Source of the DNA: CAWHNT01 sp963830775
GTDB lineage: Bacteria; Pseudomonadota; Alphaproteobacteria; Geminicoccales; Geminicoccaceae
NCBI GenBank assembly: GCA_963830775.1
Contig: CAWHNT010000024.1
Span: 1 to 64,000, forward strand
Direction: 5' to 3'
Length of the DNA stretch: 64,000 nucleotides
Position 1 is the stretch's first letter. Each line of letters begins with the position of its first letter. A model generated the notes under the pieces. It made no database searches. It saw only the letters and a list, made by a program, of their open reading frames with translations, and was not told the origin of the DNA. A program made the position numbers and the translations under genes. Positions 36,508 through 45,319 of the stretch are shown piece by piece.

Positions 36508-37221
36508 TCACCAAGGCAGCTCATCCCGATCCGGCTCCATGTAGGCGATCTGCTTCGAGTCCCGGTTGCGGTCGAGCCAGCCCAGCAGGCGCGCGGCGGC
36601 CTCGCTCGCCTCCACGTCGGCGTCCGCACTGCCCATGGCCGTGCGCAGGCGTCCGGGATGGACCGCATAGACGGCGATGCCCTGGGTGCGGAGCTCCCGA
36701 TGCAGGCAGGCGGTGAGCATGTTCTGCGCCGCCTTGCTGATCCGCATGGCGTAGGAGATCTGCAGGTGGTCGTAGGTGCCGCCGGCGATCCGGGCGATCG
36801 AGCCCAGGCGGCTGGTCACGTTGACGATCGTGCCCTGCGGCGAGCGTCCGAGCCAGGGCAGTGCTGCCTGGATGCAGCGGATGGGCCCGTGAACGTGCAC
36901 CTGGAGCAGTCGGTCGACGTCCGCGACGCGCACGTCCGCGATGCGTGCACCGGAGGTCATCACCCCGGCATTGTTGACGAGCAGGTCGAGCGGGAGATCG
37001 CGGGCGGCCAGCGCCGCCGCGATCAGGGCACCAGCCTCCTCGTCGGTGACGTCGGCCCGGATCAGGGTGCCGGAGTCCCCCGTGACCTCCGCGAACGACG
37101 CCGCGCCCTCGGCACCGCGAACGACGCCGAAGACATGGGCACCCCGTGCCGCGAGCCCGCGGCACAGCTCGAGCCCGTAGCCCCGACCAGCGCCCGTGAC
37201 CAGGGCCGTGCCGATATGCAT
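36508..37221 (-). CDS. Short-chain dehydrogenase-like protein lacking the usual catalytic Tyr
   Basis: Rossmann-fold oxidoreductase of 237 residues: TGAGRGYG nucleotide-binding motif, DVTDEEAGALI, LLVNNAGVM (NNAG), and VTSRLGSI with the catalytic Ser. The active-site segment reads SYAMRISKAAQNM. The Lys is present, but the position four residues before it, where related C-factor/carbonyl-reductase-like SDRs have Tyr, is Met; a Tyr lies two residues earlier. It may therefore have altered or lost reductase activity. AGGAGG lies 7-8 nt before ATG 37221. Divergent from the shikimate-type genes. Confidence 0.85.
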   Translation of the reverse strand: MHIGTALVTGAGRGYGLELCRGLAARGAHVFGVVRGAEGAASFAEVTGDSGTLIRADVTDEEAGALIAAALAARDLPLDLLVNNAGVMTSGARIADVRVADVDRLLQVHVHGPIRCIQAALPWLGRSPQGTIVNVTSRLGSIARIAGGTYDHLQISYAMRISKAAQNMLTACLHRELRTQGIAVYAVHPGRLRTAMGSADADVEASEAAARLLGWLDRNRDSKQIAYMEPDRDELPW

Positions 37222-37413
37222 GCGGTGTCCTCCTTGCGCCCTCGCGTGAGCGCTTACGTGATCGCCTCTTTGCCGTAGCGCGGCGGGAGGCCGCGTTGTC
37301 CGCCGCCGCCACTACCCCGGCCGAGCGCATAATCACACCTTCGTCATGGAGCCCGGCCGTGGGGAGGCGGTCCCGCACGCCGATCGGATGACGATACCGC
37401 TCAGGACCCAGCC

Positions 37414-38248
37414 ATGATCCGCGGGACGACGACCCTGATCGCACACCTCGGCTACCCGACCGAGGCGTTCAAGGCGCCCATGATCTACAATCCCTATTTC
37501 GAGAAGGCCGGCATCGACGCCGTCGTCGTGCCGATGGGGGTGCAAGGCCGAGGACTACCCCCACGTGCTCAAGGCCCTGTTCCGCCTCACCAATATCCGC
37601 GGTGCCCTCGTCACCATGCCGCACAAGGTGACGACCGTCTCCCTCCTCGACGAGGTCACCACGACGGCACGGATCGCGGGTGCCTGCAACGCGATCCTGC
37701 GCCGGCCGGACGGCACGCTGCTGGGCGACATGTTCGACGGCGCCGGCTTCGTCCGCGGCGTCGAGCGCAAGGGCCGCACGGTCTCGGGCCAAAGTGCCCT
37801 CGTGGTCGGCAGCGGTGGCGTGGGCTCGGCGATCGCGGCCTCGCTGGCGGCCGCGGGCCTCTCCGGGATCGGCCTCTTCGACGCCACCCCGAGCGCAGCC
37901 GAGGCGCTGGGTGCGCGGCTGCGCGAGCACTATCCGGCACTCGAGGTGCGGGCCGGCTCGAACGATCCTGCCGGCTACGACATCGTGGTCAACGCCACGC
38001 CGCTCGGCATGAAGGAGGGCGATCCGCTGCCGGTGGACGTCAGGCGCCTGGCACCCGGCACCTTCGTGGGCGAGGTGGTGATGAAGCAGGAGGTGACGCC
38101 GTTCCTGCGCGCGGCCCAGGAGAAGGGCTGCCCGGTGCAGGTCGGCACCGACATGCTGTTCGAGCAGATCCCGGCCTATCTCGAGTTCTTCGGCTTTCCA
38201 ACCACCACGCCCGACGAGCTGCGGGCCGTGGCCCGGATCAAGTATTGA
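37414..38248 (+). pseudogene. Shikimate/quinate dehydrogenase-like protein, one frameshift
   Basis: AroE-fold NAD(P)-dependent dehydrogenase of about 278 residues. N-terminus GTTTLIAHLGYPTEAFKAPM (substrate loop, with some change from the SxSP shikimate motif), then a shift near 37545 at a G-run. It continues AEDYPHVLKALF, GALVTMPHKVTTVSLLDE with the catalytic Lys, GACNAILRRPDG, and the NAD(P) motif VVGSGGVGSAIAASLAAAG. Followed 22 bp later by aroQ, so it probably acts on shikimate or quinate in a degradative or dedicated pathway rather than the main biosynthetic one (inference). One extra G explains the break. Confidence 0.75.
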
Positions 38249-38270
38249 AGCACAGGAGGGGGAAGACGCC

Positions 38271-38717
38271 GTGAGCCGCCTCGTCTACGTCCTCAACGGG
38301 CCCAACCTCAACCTCCTGGGCAAGCGCCAGCCGCAGATCTACGGCCACGAGACTCTTGCCGACGTCGAGGCGAGTTGCCGGGAGGTGGCAGCCGAGCTGC
38401 GGCTCGAGCTCCGCTTCCACCAGAGCAATCGCGAATACGAGATCATCGACTGGATCCACGAGGCGCGGGAGACGGCGGGCGGCCTCGCGATCAATCCCGG
38501 CGCCTTCACCCACACCTCGGTCGCCATCCTCGACGCGCTCAACACTTGCGAGTTCCCGGTGCTCGAGGTGCACATCTCGAACATCCACAAGCGCGAAACC
38601 TTCCGGCATCACTCCTACGTCTCGCTCCGCGCCGACGGCATCATCGCCGGCTTCGGCACCCAGGGCTACACGCTGGCCCTGCGACGCCTGGGGAGGCTCC
38701 TCGACCAGAAGGGCTGA
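38271..38717 (+). CDS. aroQ: Type II 3-dehydroquinate dehydratase
   Basis: Converts 3-dehydroquinate to 3-dehydroshikimate; dodecameric cytoplasmic enzyme. Motifs in order: VYVLNGPNLNLLGKRQPQIY with the catalytic Arg and Tyr, FHQSNREYEIIDWIHEA, INPGAFTHTSVAILDAL and EVHISNIHKRETFRHHSY with the catalytic His. 148 residues, normal. GTG 38271 follows AGGAGGGGGAAGACGCC. Its 3' end overlaps the convergent GNAT gene by about 50 bp. Pairing with an AroE-like gene suggests quinate/shikimate use. Confidence 0.95.
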   Translation: MSRLVYVLNGPNLNLLGKRQPQIYGHETLADVEASCREVAAELRLELRFHQSNREYEIIDWIHEARETAGGLAINPGAFTHTSVAILDALNTCEFPVLEVHISNIHKRETFRHHSYVSLRADGIIAGFGTQGYTLALRRLGRLLDQKG

Positions 38718-39358
38718 TCTTCGACCGGGGGAGCCCGTCGCTCCGTGCCGGTCAAGCCGATGACCGGCAGCCACGGCGCTGCCGTACGCGGCAGGGCGCC
38801 CGTCAGGCGGGGGTCGTCCGCGATCTCGATCGCGCGTCCGTAGGGGGTGAAGCCCGAGCGGATGTAGAAGCCGAGGGCGGCCGGGTGGTCGAGGGTGCAG
38901 GTGTGGAGCCAGAAGCGCCGGGTCGGCTGGGCGAAGGCGCGCCCGATCGCGTGCGCCATCAGCAGGCGGCCGGCACCGCCGCCGACCAGCTCAGGCACGA
39001 GGCCGAAGTAGGCGAGCTCGACCTCGCCGTCCCGGCGGCGGTCGAGCTCCAGGAGGCCCACGCTCCGGCCGTCCCGGTCCAGGGACCAGACCTCGACCGC
39101 AGGGTCGTGGAGGATGGATGCGAGCTCGTCGTCGCGGATCAGCAGGCGGCTGAACCATAGCCAGTCGCTGCCCACACGGCGGTAGAGGTCGCGGTACCAG
39201 TCGGGATGGGGGCGCTCGACCAGCCGCAGGGCGAGATCAGGACGAGCCGGTACCGGGCGCGGAGGTGGCGGAGCCGCCATCTGCAGGAAGGTGACCAGCG
39301 TCGCGAGCTTGCCGGCAGGCAGGGTTGTCAGGGTCGAGGCGGTCGCGCCCGCAGTCAT
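38666..39358 (-). CDS. GNAT-family N-acetyltransferase
   Basis: 230 residues. The GNAT fold is shown by WSLDRDGRSVGLLELDRR, ELAYFGLVPELVGGGAGRLL with the acetyl-CoA loop (GGGAG), and HTCTLDHPAALGFYIRSGF. ATG 39358 overlaps the upstream methyltransferase stop as ATGA. Substrate unknown. The 3' end crosses into aroQ on the other strand. Confidence 0.85.
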   Translation of the reverse strand: MTAGATASTLTTLPAGKLATLVTFLQMAAPPPPRPVPARPDLALRLVERPHPDWYRDLYRRVGSDWLWFSRLLIRDDELASILHDPAVEVWSLDRDGRSVGLLELDRRRDGEVELAYFGLVPELVGGGAGRLLMAHAIGRAFAQPTRRFWLHTCTLDHPAALGFYIRSGFTPYGRAIEIADDPRLTGALPRTAAPWLPVIGLTGTERRAPPVEDQPFWSRSLPRRRRASV

Positions 39359-40524
39359 GCGTGCTGCGACCAGGCTCTCCCGAAGAAGCGCTCGAGCGCC
39401 CGCACGCTACGCCGCCACGGCTGCCGCTCGCGCTCGATCTTGGCCATCAGGGAGACGGCCTTGCGGTGCTCTGGCTCGGCCGCCAGCACGGCACGGCAGC
39501 TCCGGCCGGCCTCGTCGAGCCGCCCGGCCTTGAGATGGTCTCTCGCCTCCCGGACCTGCCGCTCGTGACGGAGCCGCTTCGGCAGGACGTCCATGGCCTT
39601 GAACAGCTTCCGGTAGTGGATGAAGGCTGACTTCTCGGCCAAGCCCAGCATCCGCCGGGCCAGGGCCGCGCGGTCGGGGGCGCGGCTCAGCTCATCCAGG
39701 GCCTCTCCTTTGTGGCCCTGGTCGTACAGCATCATGGCAAGGCTGATCCTGGCGGCGATCCTGGCCTCGGGCGGCAAAGGTGCGATCACGTTCTTCTGCC
39801 AGTGCCGCACCGTGTCCCCTGCCGGCCAGCGCATCGGGTTCAGGTCGCGCTGCTTGGCCTCGAGCACCGGCGTGCGGCGAACCTCGAAGAGTGCCGTCGA
39901 GCCCGGCAGGGCAACGTCCATGAGCCGCAGCGCGTCGCCGCAGCAGGCCAGCAGAGCCGGCAGCGCATAGGACGGCTCGTGCAGGTAGTCCTGGAAGGCA
40001 ATGAGGCTCTTGCCCGGGATCAGCGCCGGCCCGAACCGGTCGAGGAAGCTCGCGACCGCCTTGGGCCGCTTGGGGGCATCGACCACGAGTATCTCGATCG
40101 GGCCGCGGTCCCAGTGGAACTCCTCGAGGTCGGCCCGCACCGGCTCGATCCAGTCCTCGAGCGGCTGGATATTGGCCCGGAACATGGGCTCGAAGTCATC
40201 ACCCTCCATGAGGCCGGCACGGGTCACCCGCGAGTTCGCCGGACCCTTCCAGACGAACCGGTCGACCGCCAGCAGCCGGGCGGGCCGGCCACGATCGCGC
40301 AGGCCCGCCGCCAGTGCCGCCGTGCCGGCACCCAGCCAGCAGCCGAGCTCGACCACGGCTCCGGCACCGGTGTAGCGGTCCCGGGTCATCCAGTAGAACA
40401 TCTGCCGCTCGGCCGGCTTGGTCATGGCCGGAATATCGGGGAGCGATGGAAGTCTCACGTGCCGCCAAGCGCCATCGTCCTGCGACGCCTCGCGCTGCTC
40501 GGTCGCAAATGCCTGCTCAGTCAT
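39355..40524 (-). CDS. Class I methyltransferase-like protein with helical repeat tail
   Basis: 389 residues. SAM-binding-like motif VVELGCWLGAGTAALAAGL at about residues 57-75, LLAVDRFVWKGPANS next, and IEILVVDAPKRPKAVASFL as the fourth strand, resembling Methyltransf_24 proteins that act on sugars or lipids. After about residue 250 there is an all-helical, TPR-like part (LSLAMMLYDQGHKGEALDEL-type repeats, RDHLKAGRLDEAGRSCRAVL). The target is not apparent. Translationally coupled to the GNAT gene, so the two may modify the same substrate. Confidence 0.7.
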   Translation of the reverse strand: MTEQAFATEQREASQDDGAWRHVRLPSLPDIPAMTKPAERQMFYWMTRDRYTGAGAVVELGCWLGAGTAALAAGLRDRGRPARLLAVDRFVWKGPANSRVTRAGLMEGDDFEPMFRANIQPLEDWIEPVRADLEEFHWDRGPIEILVVDAPKRPKAVASFLDRFGPALIPGKSLIAFQDYLHEPSYALPALLACCGDALRLMDVALPGSTALFEVRRTPVLEAKQRDLNPMRWPAGDTVRHWQKNVIAPLPPEARIAARISLAMMLYDQGHKGEALDELSRAPDRAALARRMLGLAEKSAFIHYRKLFKAMDVLPKRLRHERQVREARDHLKAGRLDEAGRSCRAVLAAEPEHRKAVSLMAKIERERQPWRRSVRALERFFGRAWSQHA

Positions 40525-40624
40525 GTGTTTATGATCGGCCTGGTGCGCATCCTCGGTAAACGCATGCCAATCGGTCCGATGGCGCCGGCGGTCAAGCCCT
40601 GAAAGCTACTCGGGAGCGGATGGT

Positions 40625-41191
40625 CTATGGCCGAGGTGCGCGCTTGGATAGGATCCGCTGCAGGGTGCGACGATGCATGCTGAGCCGGCGGGCGGTCTCG
40701 GACACGTTGCGGTTGCATTGCTCGAACACGCGCTGGATGTGCTCCCACCGCACCCGGTCGGCCGACATGGGCCGCTCGGCGGGCTCGGCTCCGGCATCGA
40801 GATTGCCCAGGAGGGCCGCGATCACCTTCTCCGGCTGCACGGGCTTGGCGAGATAGCCGACCGCACCGGCCTTGAGTGCCACGAGGCTGGAGGCGATGCT
40901 GTCGTAGCCGGTGAGGACCACGACCCTGACGCCGGGCCTGAGCTGCTGGAGCGTGCTCACCAGCTCCATGCCGTAGCCGTCCTGGAGGTTGAGGTCGACG
41001 ACGGCAAAGTCGGGGCCGAACTCGCCGGCGACGTCATAGGCCTCCTTGAGGCTCCCTGCCGTCGCCACCTCGAAGCCGTCGCGCTCGAAGGCGCGGACCA
41101 GGTTCTTGCGCAGGGGCGCATCGTCGTCGACCAGGAGGAGCTTGCGGCTGGGCAGAAGCCCGGACGCCTGGGTGCTCGTGTCTTTCTGCAC
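40625..41191 (-). CDS. RegA/PrrA/ActR-type response regulator (orphan copy)
   Basis: 188 residues: receiver domain with LLLVDDDAPLRKNLVRAF, phospho-acceptor Asp in FAVVDLNLQDGYG, Thr and Lys (VVLTGYDS, YLAKPVQPEKV), then the Fis-type helix-turn-helix almost identical to the next gene (DRVRWEHIQRVFEQCNRNVS, TARRLSMHRRTLQRIL). RegA-type regulators activate photosynthesis, respiration, CO2 and nitrogen genes according to redox state. Start GTG 41191 with GGGGAG 9 nt before. It lies 40 bp downstream of the other regulator and may be co-transcribed. Confidence 0.9.
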   Translation of the reverse strand: MQKDTSTQASGLLPSRKLLLVDDDAPLRKNLVRAFERDGFEVATAGSLKEAYDVAGEFGPDFAVVDLNLQDGYGMELVSTLQQLRPGVRVVVLTGYDSIASSLVALKAGAVGYLAKPVQPEKVIAALLGNLDAGAEPAERPMSADRVRWEHIQRVFEQCNRNVSETARRLSMHRRTLQRILSKRAPRP

Positions 41192-41231
41192 GTGCCTGCA
41201 CTCCCCCTGGTTGCGGCCGGGTCGCGGCCGT

Positions 41232-41828
41232 CTATTCGCGTGGTGCGCGCTTGTTCAGGATCCGCTGCAATGTACGGCGGTGCATGTTCAGGCGGCGCGC
41301 GGTTTCGGAGACATTGCGGTTGCACTGCTCGAACACGCGCTGGATGTGCTCCCAGCGCACGCGGTCGGCCGACATCGGGTTGTCGGGCGGGGGCGGCAGG
41401 CCGCTGCCGGTGGCCAGCAGCGCGTTGATCACCTCGTCGGCATCCGCGGGCTTGGCCAGGTAGTCGACGGCACCGGCCTTCACCGCCGCCACCGCGGTGG
41501 CGATGTTGCCGTAGCCGGTGAGGATCACGATCCGCACCCGCGGGTGCAGCTCGCGCACCCGGCGCACGAGCTCGAGCCCGCTCCCGTCCTCGAGCCGCAG
41601 GTCGATGACCGCGTATTCGGGCTTGATCGAGTGGGCGAGGTTGAGCCCCGCCTGCAGGCTCTCGGCCGCGTAGACCATGAAGCCGCGCCGCTCCATGGCC
41701 CGCTGCAGGCTGCGCCGGAGCGGGGCGTCGTCGTCCACCAGGAGAAGTATGGGCCCCTCGGTCACCGCCCGCTCGCCGGCACCGGCCCCCATCGGCTGGG
41801 TCGTCGTGCCCACCGCCTGCTCTGTCAT
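41232..41828 (-). CDS. regA: RegA/PrrA/ActR-type response regulator (coupled to the sensor kinase)
   Basis: 198 residues. Receiver with ILLLVDDDAPLRRSLQRAME, acceptor Asp in YAVIDLRLEDGSGLE, VILTGYGN and YLAKPADADEV; DNA-binding Fis-type helix NRNVSETARRLNMHRRTLQR. Start ATG 41828 overlaps the sensor-kinase stop as ATGA, so it is the cognate partner. The RegA linker Pro-rich segment (LPPPPDNPMSADRV) is present. The near-identical second regulator downstream suggests a duplicated output. Confidence 0.93.
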   Translation of the reverse strand: MTEQAVGTTTQPMGAGAGERAVTEGPILLLVDDDAPLRRSLQRAMERRGFMVYAAESLQAGLNLAHSIKPEYAVIDLRLEDGSGLELVRRVRELHPRVRIVILTGYGNIATAVAAVKAGAVDYLAKPADADEVINALLATGSGLPPPPDNPMSADRVRWEHIQRVFEQCNRNVSETARRLNMHRRTLQRILNKRAPRE

Positions 41829-43207
41829 GCATCCGCTCCCCTGCTGCCCGAACGCAACGATTCGGGCGGCCATACCATGCTTACCCGCGCCCCGCGCGCC
41901 GTGTTGTCGAAATGTAGCCGGGCACCGGTTCGGGCAAGCAAGGTGATGGCAATGAAAATCCCCAGGCCCAGCCCGCCCTGCTCCTGACGCGTCGAGATGA
42001 ACGGCTCGCCCAGCCAGTCGAGCACCTCGGCCGGAAAGCCTATGCCGTCATCCTCGATCAGCACCACTGTCTCGGTGCTGGACGGGCGGACGGTGATCAT
42101 CACCTCCCGCCGCGCATGTTGGATGGCATTGTCGATCAGATTGGCGAACGAGTGCCGCATCTCCGGTGTGAGACTCGGTGCCGGCTCCGGGGTTCCATCG
42201 ACGGGGTCGAGCCGGACCGTCACCGCGATCTCGGGCCGCGCGAACTCGGCCGCGATCTGCTCGAGATAGCCCGTGAGCGGTGCTGCCGTGTAGAGCTCAT
42301 GCTCGCGGTCGACGGCCGGTTTGCCGAGCCCGCGCAGCAGCTCGCGGCAGCGCTGGGCCTGGGCCAGGAGCTCGCGTGCGTCCTCGGCCAGCGGCGAGCC
42401 GTCGGGCATCTCGCGCACCAGCTCCTTGGCGATGATGGTGATGGTGCCGAGCGGCGTGCCCAGAAGATGGGCTGCCGCGGTCGCCTGCCCACCCAGAGCC
42501 GAGAGCTGCTGCTCGCGGGACAGCGCCAGCTGCGTCACGTGCAGGGCATCGGCATGCCGGCGCGCGGCCTCGGCGATGCTCCAGACAAAGACCGCGATCA
42601 GCACGGTGGCGATCATCAGGCCGGAGGCGATGGCGAGCTGCAGGAGGCCGGGCAGGACCAGGGGCTCTCCTCCCCGCCAGGGCAGCCCGCCCGGCTCCAG
42701 CGCCAGGAGCAGGAGCGCCAGCAGCGCCAGCCCCGTCACGACCATGGTCGAGCGCAGCTCGAGCGTGGCGGCGGCCAGCGCAATGGGCACCAGGATCAGG
42801 GCGGTGAACGGGTTCTGCACCCCGCCGGTGAGGGCCAGGAGGTAGCAGAGCTGGAGGATGTCGTAGCTGTGGAGGGCAGCGGCGCTGCGCTCGGGCAGCC
42901 GCGTCGTGGCCTTGAGGCGGAAGAGGAGCGCCAGGTTGACGATGGCGCTGAGCAGCACCGCCGGCAGCAGCACCTGCAGCGGCAGCTCGATGCTCAGGGA
43001 AAAATGGACGAAGAGGATGGTGAAGAGCTGTCCGACGACCGCGACCCAGCGGGTCAGCGTCAGGGTGTGGACCGTGACCCGGCCGGGCTCGCCCCGGCGG
43101 AGCCCCGCAAGGTCGCGCAGCCAGCTCGCGAAGCCCGCCCGCAGCTCCACGGCAGAGCCGCTGGTCCGCGCCCGACGGTCCCGTGCCGCCTCGATCAAGC
43201 TCGCCAC
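41825..43207 (-). CDS. regB: RegB/PrrB/ActS-type redox sensor histidine kinase
   Basis: Membrane sensor kinase of about 460 residues with six N-terminal helices. The quinone-site motif GGVQNPF (GGxxNPF) is present in the loop, and the redox-active Cys region reads AQRCRELLRGL. The H-box AAAHLLGTPLGTITII holds the phospho-His; N-box ANLIDNAIQHA, and G-boxes DDGIGFP and GGLGLGIFIA. It phosphorylates the coupled RegA when the quinone pool or oxygen state changes. GTG 43207 is preferred; a TTG at 43291 would add a weak leader. TTATAA near 43250 on this strand is a possible -10. Confidence 0.92.
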   Translation of the reverse strand: MASLIEAARDRRARTSGSAVELRAGFASWLRDLAGLRRGEPGRVTVHTLTLTRWVAVVGQLFTILFVHFSLSIELPLQVLLPAVLLSAIVNLALLFRLKATTRLPERSAAALHSYDILQLCYLLALTGGVQNPFTALILVPIALAAATLELRSTMVVTGLALLALLLLALEPGGLPWRGGEPLVLPGLLQLAIASGLMIATVLIAVFVWSIAEAARRHADALHVTQLALSREQQLSALGGQATAAAHLLGTPLGTITIIAKELVREMPDGSPLAEDARELLAQAQRCRELLRGLGKPAVDREHELYTAAPLTGYLEQIAAEFARPEIAVTVRLDPVDGTPEPAPSLTPEMRHSFANLIDNAIQHARREVMITVRPSSTETVVLIEDDGIGFPAEVLDWLGEPFISTRQEQGGLGLGIFIAITLLARTGARLHFDNTARGARVSMVWPPESLRSGSRGADA

Positions 43208-43309
43208 GCCAAGTACCTGCTTCGTCAGATTGGTTGCCCTCGCCTGCGCCCTTATAACGCAGCATCCGCGCGTGCAAAGCCGCCTCGGCAAATCGCCTCA
43301 CCGGACCGC

Positions 43310-45319
43310 CTACTTGCGGGTGTGCCGGGTCACGCCGTCCCAAGCCGCGGGCGGGTCGGCCGCGAGAGTGCTGGCGCGCTCGGCCATGGTGGCCGCCACC
43401 GGGTCGGCCGGCGTCAGCGTCGCGAACAGACGCGCGGCCTCCGCGAAGCTGCCGGCCCGGTAGCTGGCAAGGGCGATGGCATAGAGCGAGCCGCCGACCG
43501 GGTCGGACTCGGGCCGGGGCTCGAACAGGGCCAGGGGTGCCGCGCGCCCCGCCACCAGCACGCGGTCGATCTCGCGCAAGGTGTGGCGGCCGCCGTAGCG
43601 ATGCGCCGTGGTATCGGCGACGACGATGCTGGTGCCGTAGGCCTTGTTCAGACCCTCGAGGCGGGCGGAGAGGTTCACGACGTCGCCCACCACCGCATAG
43701 TTGAAGCGGTAGGGGCTGCCGATATTGCCCACCAGCGCCTTGCCGGTGGCGACGCCGATCCGCAGCCGGAGCGTGCTCCCGGCAGCCAGGGTGGCCTGGA
43801 GGCAGGTGACGGCCGCGTCCACGGCTTCAGTCGGATGGTGGCGAAGGGCGGCCGGGGCGCCGAACACGGCCAGCATCCCGTCGCCCAGATATTGCAGGAC
43901 GAACCCGCCATGCGCCTCGACCGCCGCCCCCATCCGGGCGAAGTGCGCGTTGAGCATGGCGACCAGCTCGGGCGGCTGGGCGTTCTCGGCGATGCCGGTA
44001 TAGCCGGCGAGGTCGGCGAACAGCATCGTGACCTCGCGCAGCTCCCCGCCCAGCTCCGGCGTGCCCTGCTCCAGCAGCCGCTCCACCACCGGCCGCGGCA
44101 GGTAGAGGGCGAAACCACGCCGCATCCGCCGCAGCGCCCGCCCGACCAGGGCCTCGCGAAGGACGAGGGCCGTCACCGCGGCGGCGGCGGCCGAGGCGGT
44201 CAGCCGCCCCGCCGGCAGGACGAGGTCGGGCAGCATGGCCGCCGCCACCGGCAGCGGGGCCAGGATCACCACGGCCGTGAGCGCCACGGCGCCGGGAGTG
44301 GCACCGCGCGTCGCCAGGGCCATGGCTGCCAGCAGGCCCACCAGGAGTGCCGCCGCCCAGCGCCCCGGCAGCGGCAGCTCGCGCGGCAGCCGTCCCGTCA
44401 GCAGCTGATCGACGATCAGCGCCTGGAGCTGCACGCCCGCCATGGTCCCGGCGCCGGCGTGGTGTAGTCCGCCGATCTCGGGGGCGTCGGTGCAGCGCTG
44501 GTCCGGGATCGCCTCGGGACCGGTCGCCGCCAGCCAGTTGCCGGCGCGGAACCGGTCCACGTCGGAGAGCATGCTGCCGATCAGCACCACCCGCCCGGCG
44601 AAGAAGCGCCGCAGGGTCTCGCTGCGCCCGGCCTCGATGCAGGCATGGACATCGGCAAAGGAGAGCGTCTCCGCCGGCACCCGGTCCGCATCGGGGTCGA
44701 GGAGCAGTCCAGCCGCAGCCGGGACCTCGGCCCCCGCCCTGCGCGCGATCTCGGCCCCGAAGCCCAGGCTGCCGTCGGAAAGGCGGAGCATGGCCCGTCG
44801 TGCCACCCCATCCGGATCGGGCGCCAGGTTGGCGGGCCGGATGTGGTCCGCGTTGCGGCGGAGTGCGAAGACATAGATCGGGGCCGGGTAGAGCGGCCGG
44901 TGCGGGTCCTGCACGGAGGCCAGCACGAGCCGGCCCTCGTCGCCGCCGCGCCGCAGGGCCTGGAGCAGGGGCCGGTCGTAGCCGCGCAGCACAGGTTCGG
45001 CCGAGGTGGCGAGGATCAGGTCGAGCCCGACGACCAGCGCCCCGGCATCCAGCGCCGCCTCGACGACGGAGGCGAGCTGCGGCGTCCACAAGGGGCGCGG
45101 CAGGTCGGCGAACGGCGGGCGGAGATGGCTCTCCTCGTCCAGCGCCACCACCACGATCTTGCCGTGCCCGCGCTCCGGCCCCGGTGCCAGCCGGGCCTTC
45201 AGCAGCCGTGCCAGATCCTGGAAGCGGCGATCGAGCCCCGCTCCGGCCGGGCTCTCCGCGAGTGCCAGCCCGAGCAGTGCCGCCAGCAGCAGGACCAGCA
45301 GGCGGAGACGGGCGCTCAA
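43310..45319 (-). CDS. CHASE2-domain adenylate/guanylate cyclase
   Basis: 669 residues. A signal/anchor (LRLLVLLLAALLGLALA) leads to a periplasmic CHASE2 domain (IVVVALDEESHLRPPFADLP, VVGLDLILATSAEPVLRGYD, FFAGRVVLIGSMLSD). Three membrane helices follow, then a class III cyclase domain: VTMLFADLAGYTGIAENAQP with the metal-binding Asp, QYLGDGMLAVFGAP with the second Asp, and NYAVVGDVVNLSARLEGLNK. It makes cAMP or cGMP in answer to an extracellular signal. Starts at TTG 45319 overlapping the stop of the gene upstream (TTGA). Confidence 0.9.
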   Translation of the reverse strand: MSARLRLLVLLLAALLGLALAESPAGAGLDRRFQDLARLLKARLAPGPERGHGKIVVVALDEESHLRPPFADLPRPLWTPQLASVVEAALDAGALVVGLDLILATSAEPVLRGYDRPLLQALRRGGDEGRLVLASVQDPHRPLYPAPIYVFALRRNADHIRPANLAPDPDGVARRAMLRLSDGSLGFGAEIARRAGAEVPAAAGLLLDPDADRVPAETLSFADVHACIEAGRSETLRRFFAGRVVLIGSMLSDVDRFRAGNWLAATGPEAIPDQRCTDAPEIGGLHHAGAGTMAGVQLQALIVDQLLTGRLPRELPLPGRWAAALLVGLLAAMALATRGATPGAVALTAVVILAPLPVAAAMLPDLVLPAGRLTASAAAAAVTALVLREALVGRALRRMRRGFALYLPRPVVERLLEQGTPELGGELREVTMLFADLAGYTGIAENAQPPELVAMLNAHFARMGAAVEAHGGFVLQYLGDGMLAVFGAPAALRHHPTEAVDAAVTCLQATLAAGSTLRLRIGVATGKALVGNIGSPYRFNYAVVGDVVNLSARLEGLNKAYGTSIVVADTTAHRYGGRHTLREIDRVLVAGRAAPLALFEPRPESDPVGGSLYAIALASYRAGSFAEAARLFATLTPADPVAATMAERASTLAADPPAAWDGVTRHTRK

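Noticed and set aside
42116..44467. 783-codon plus-strand frame across RegB and cyclase genes
   Set aside because: Shadow with biased composition; minus-strand products are clearly identifiable.
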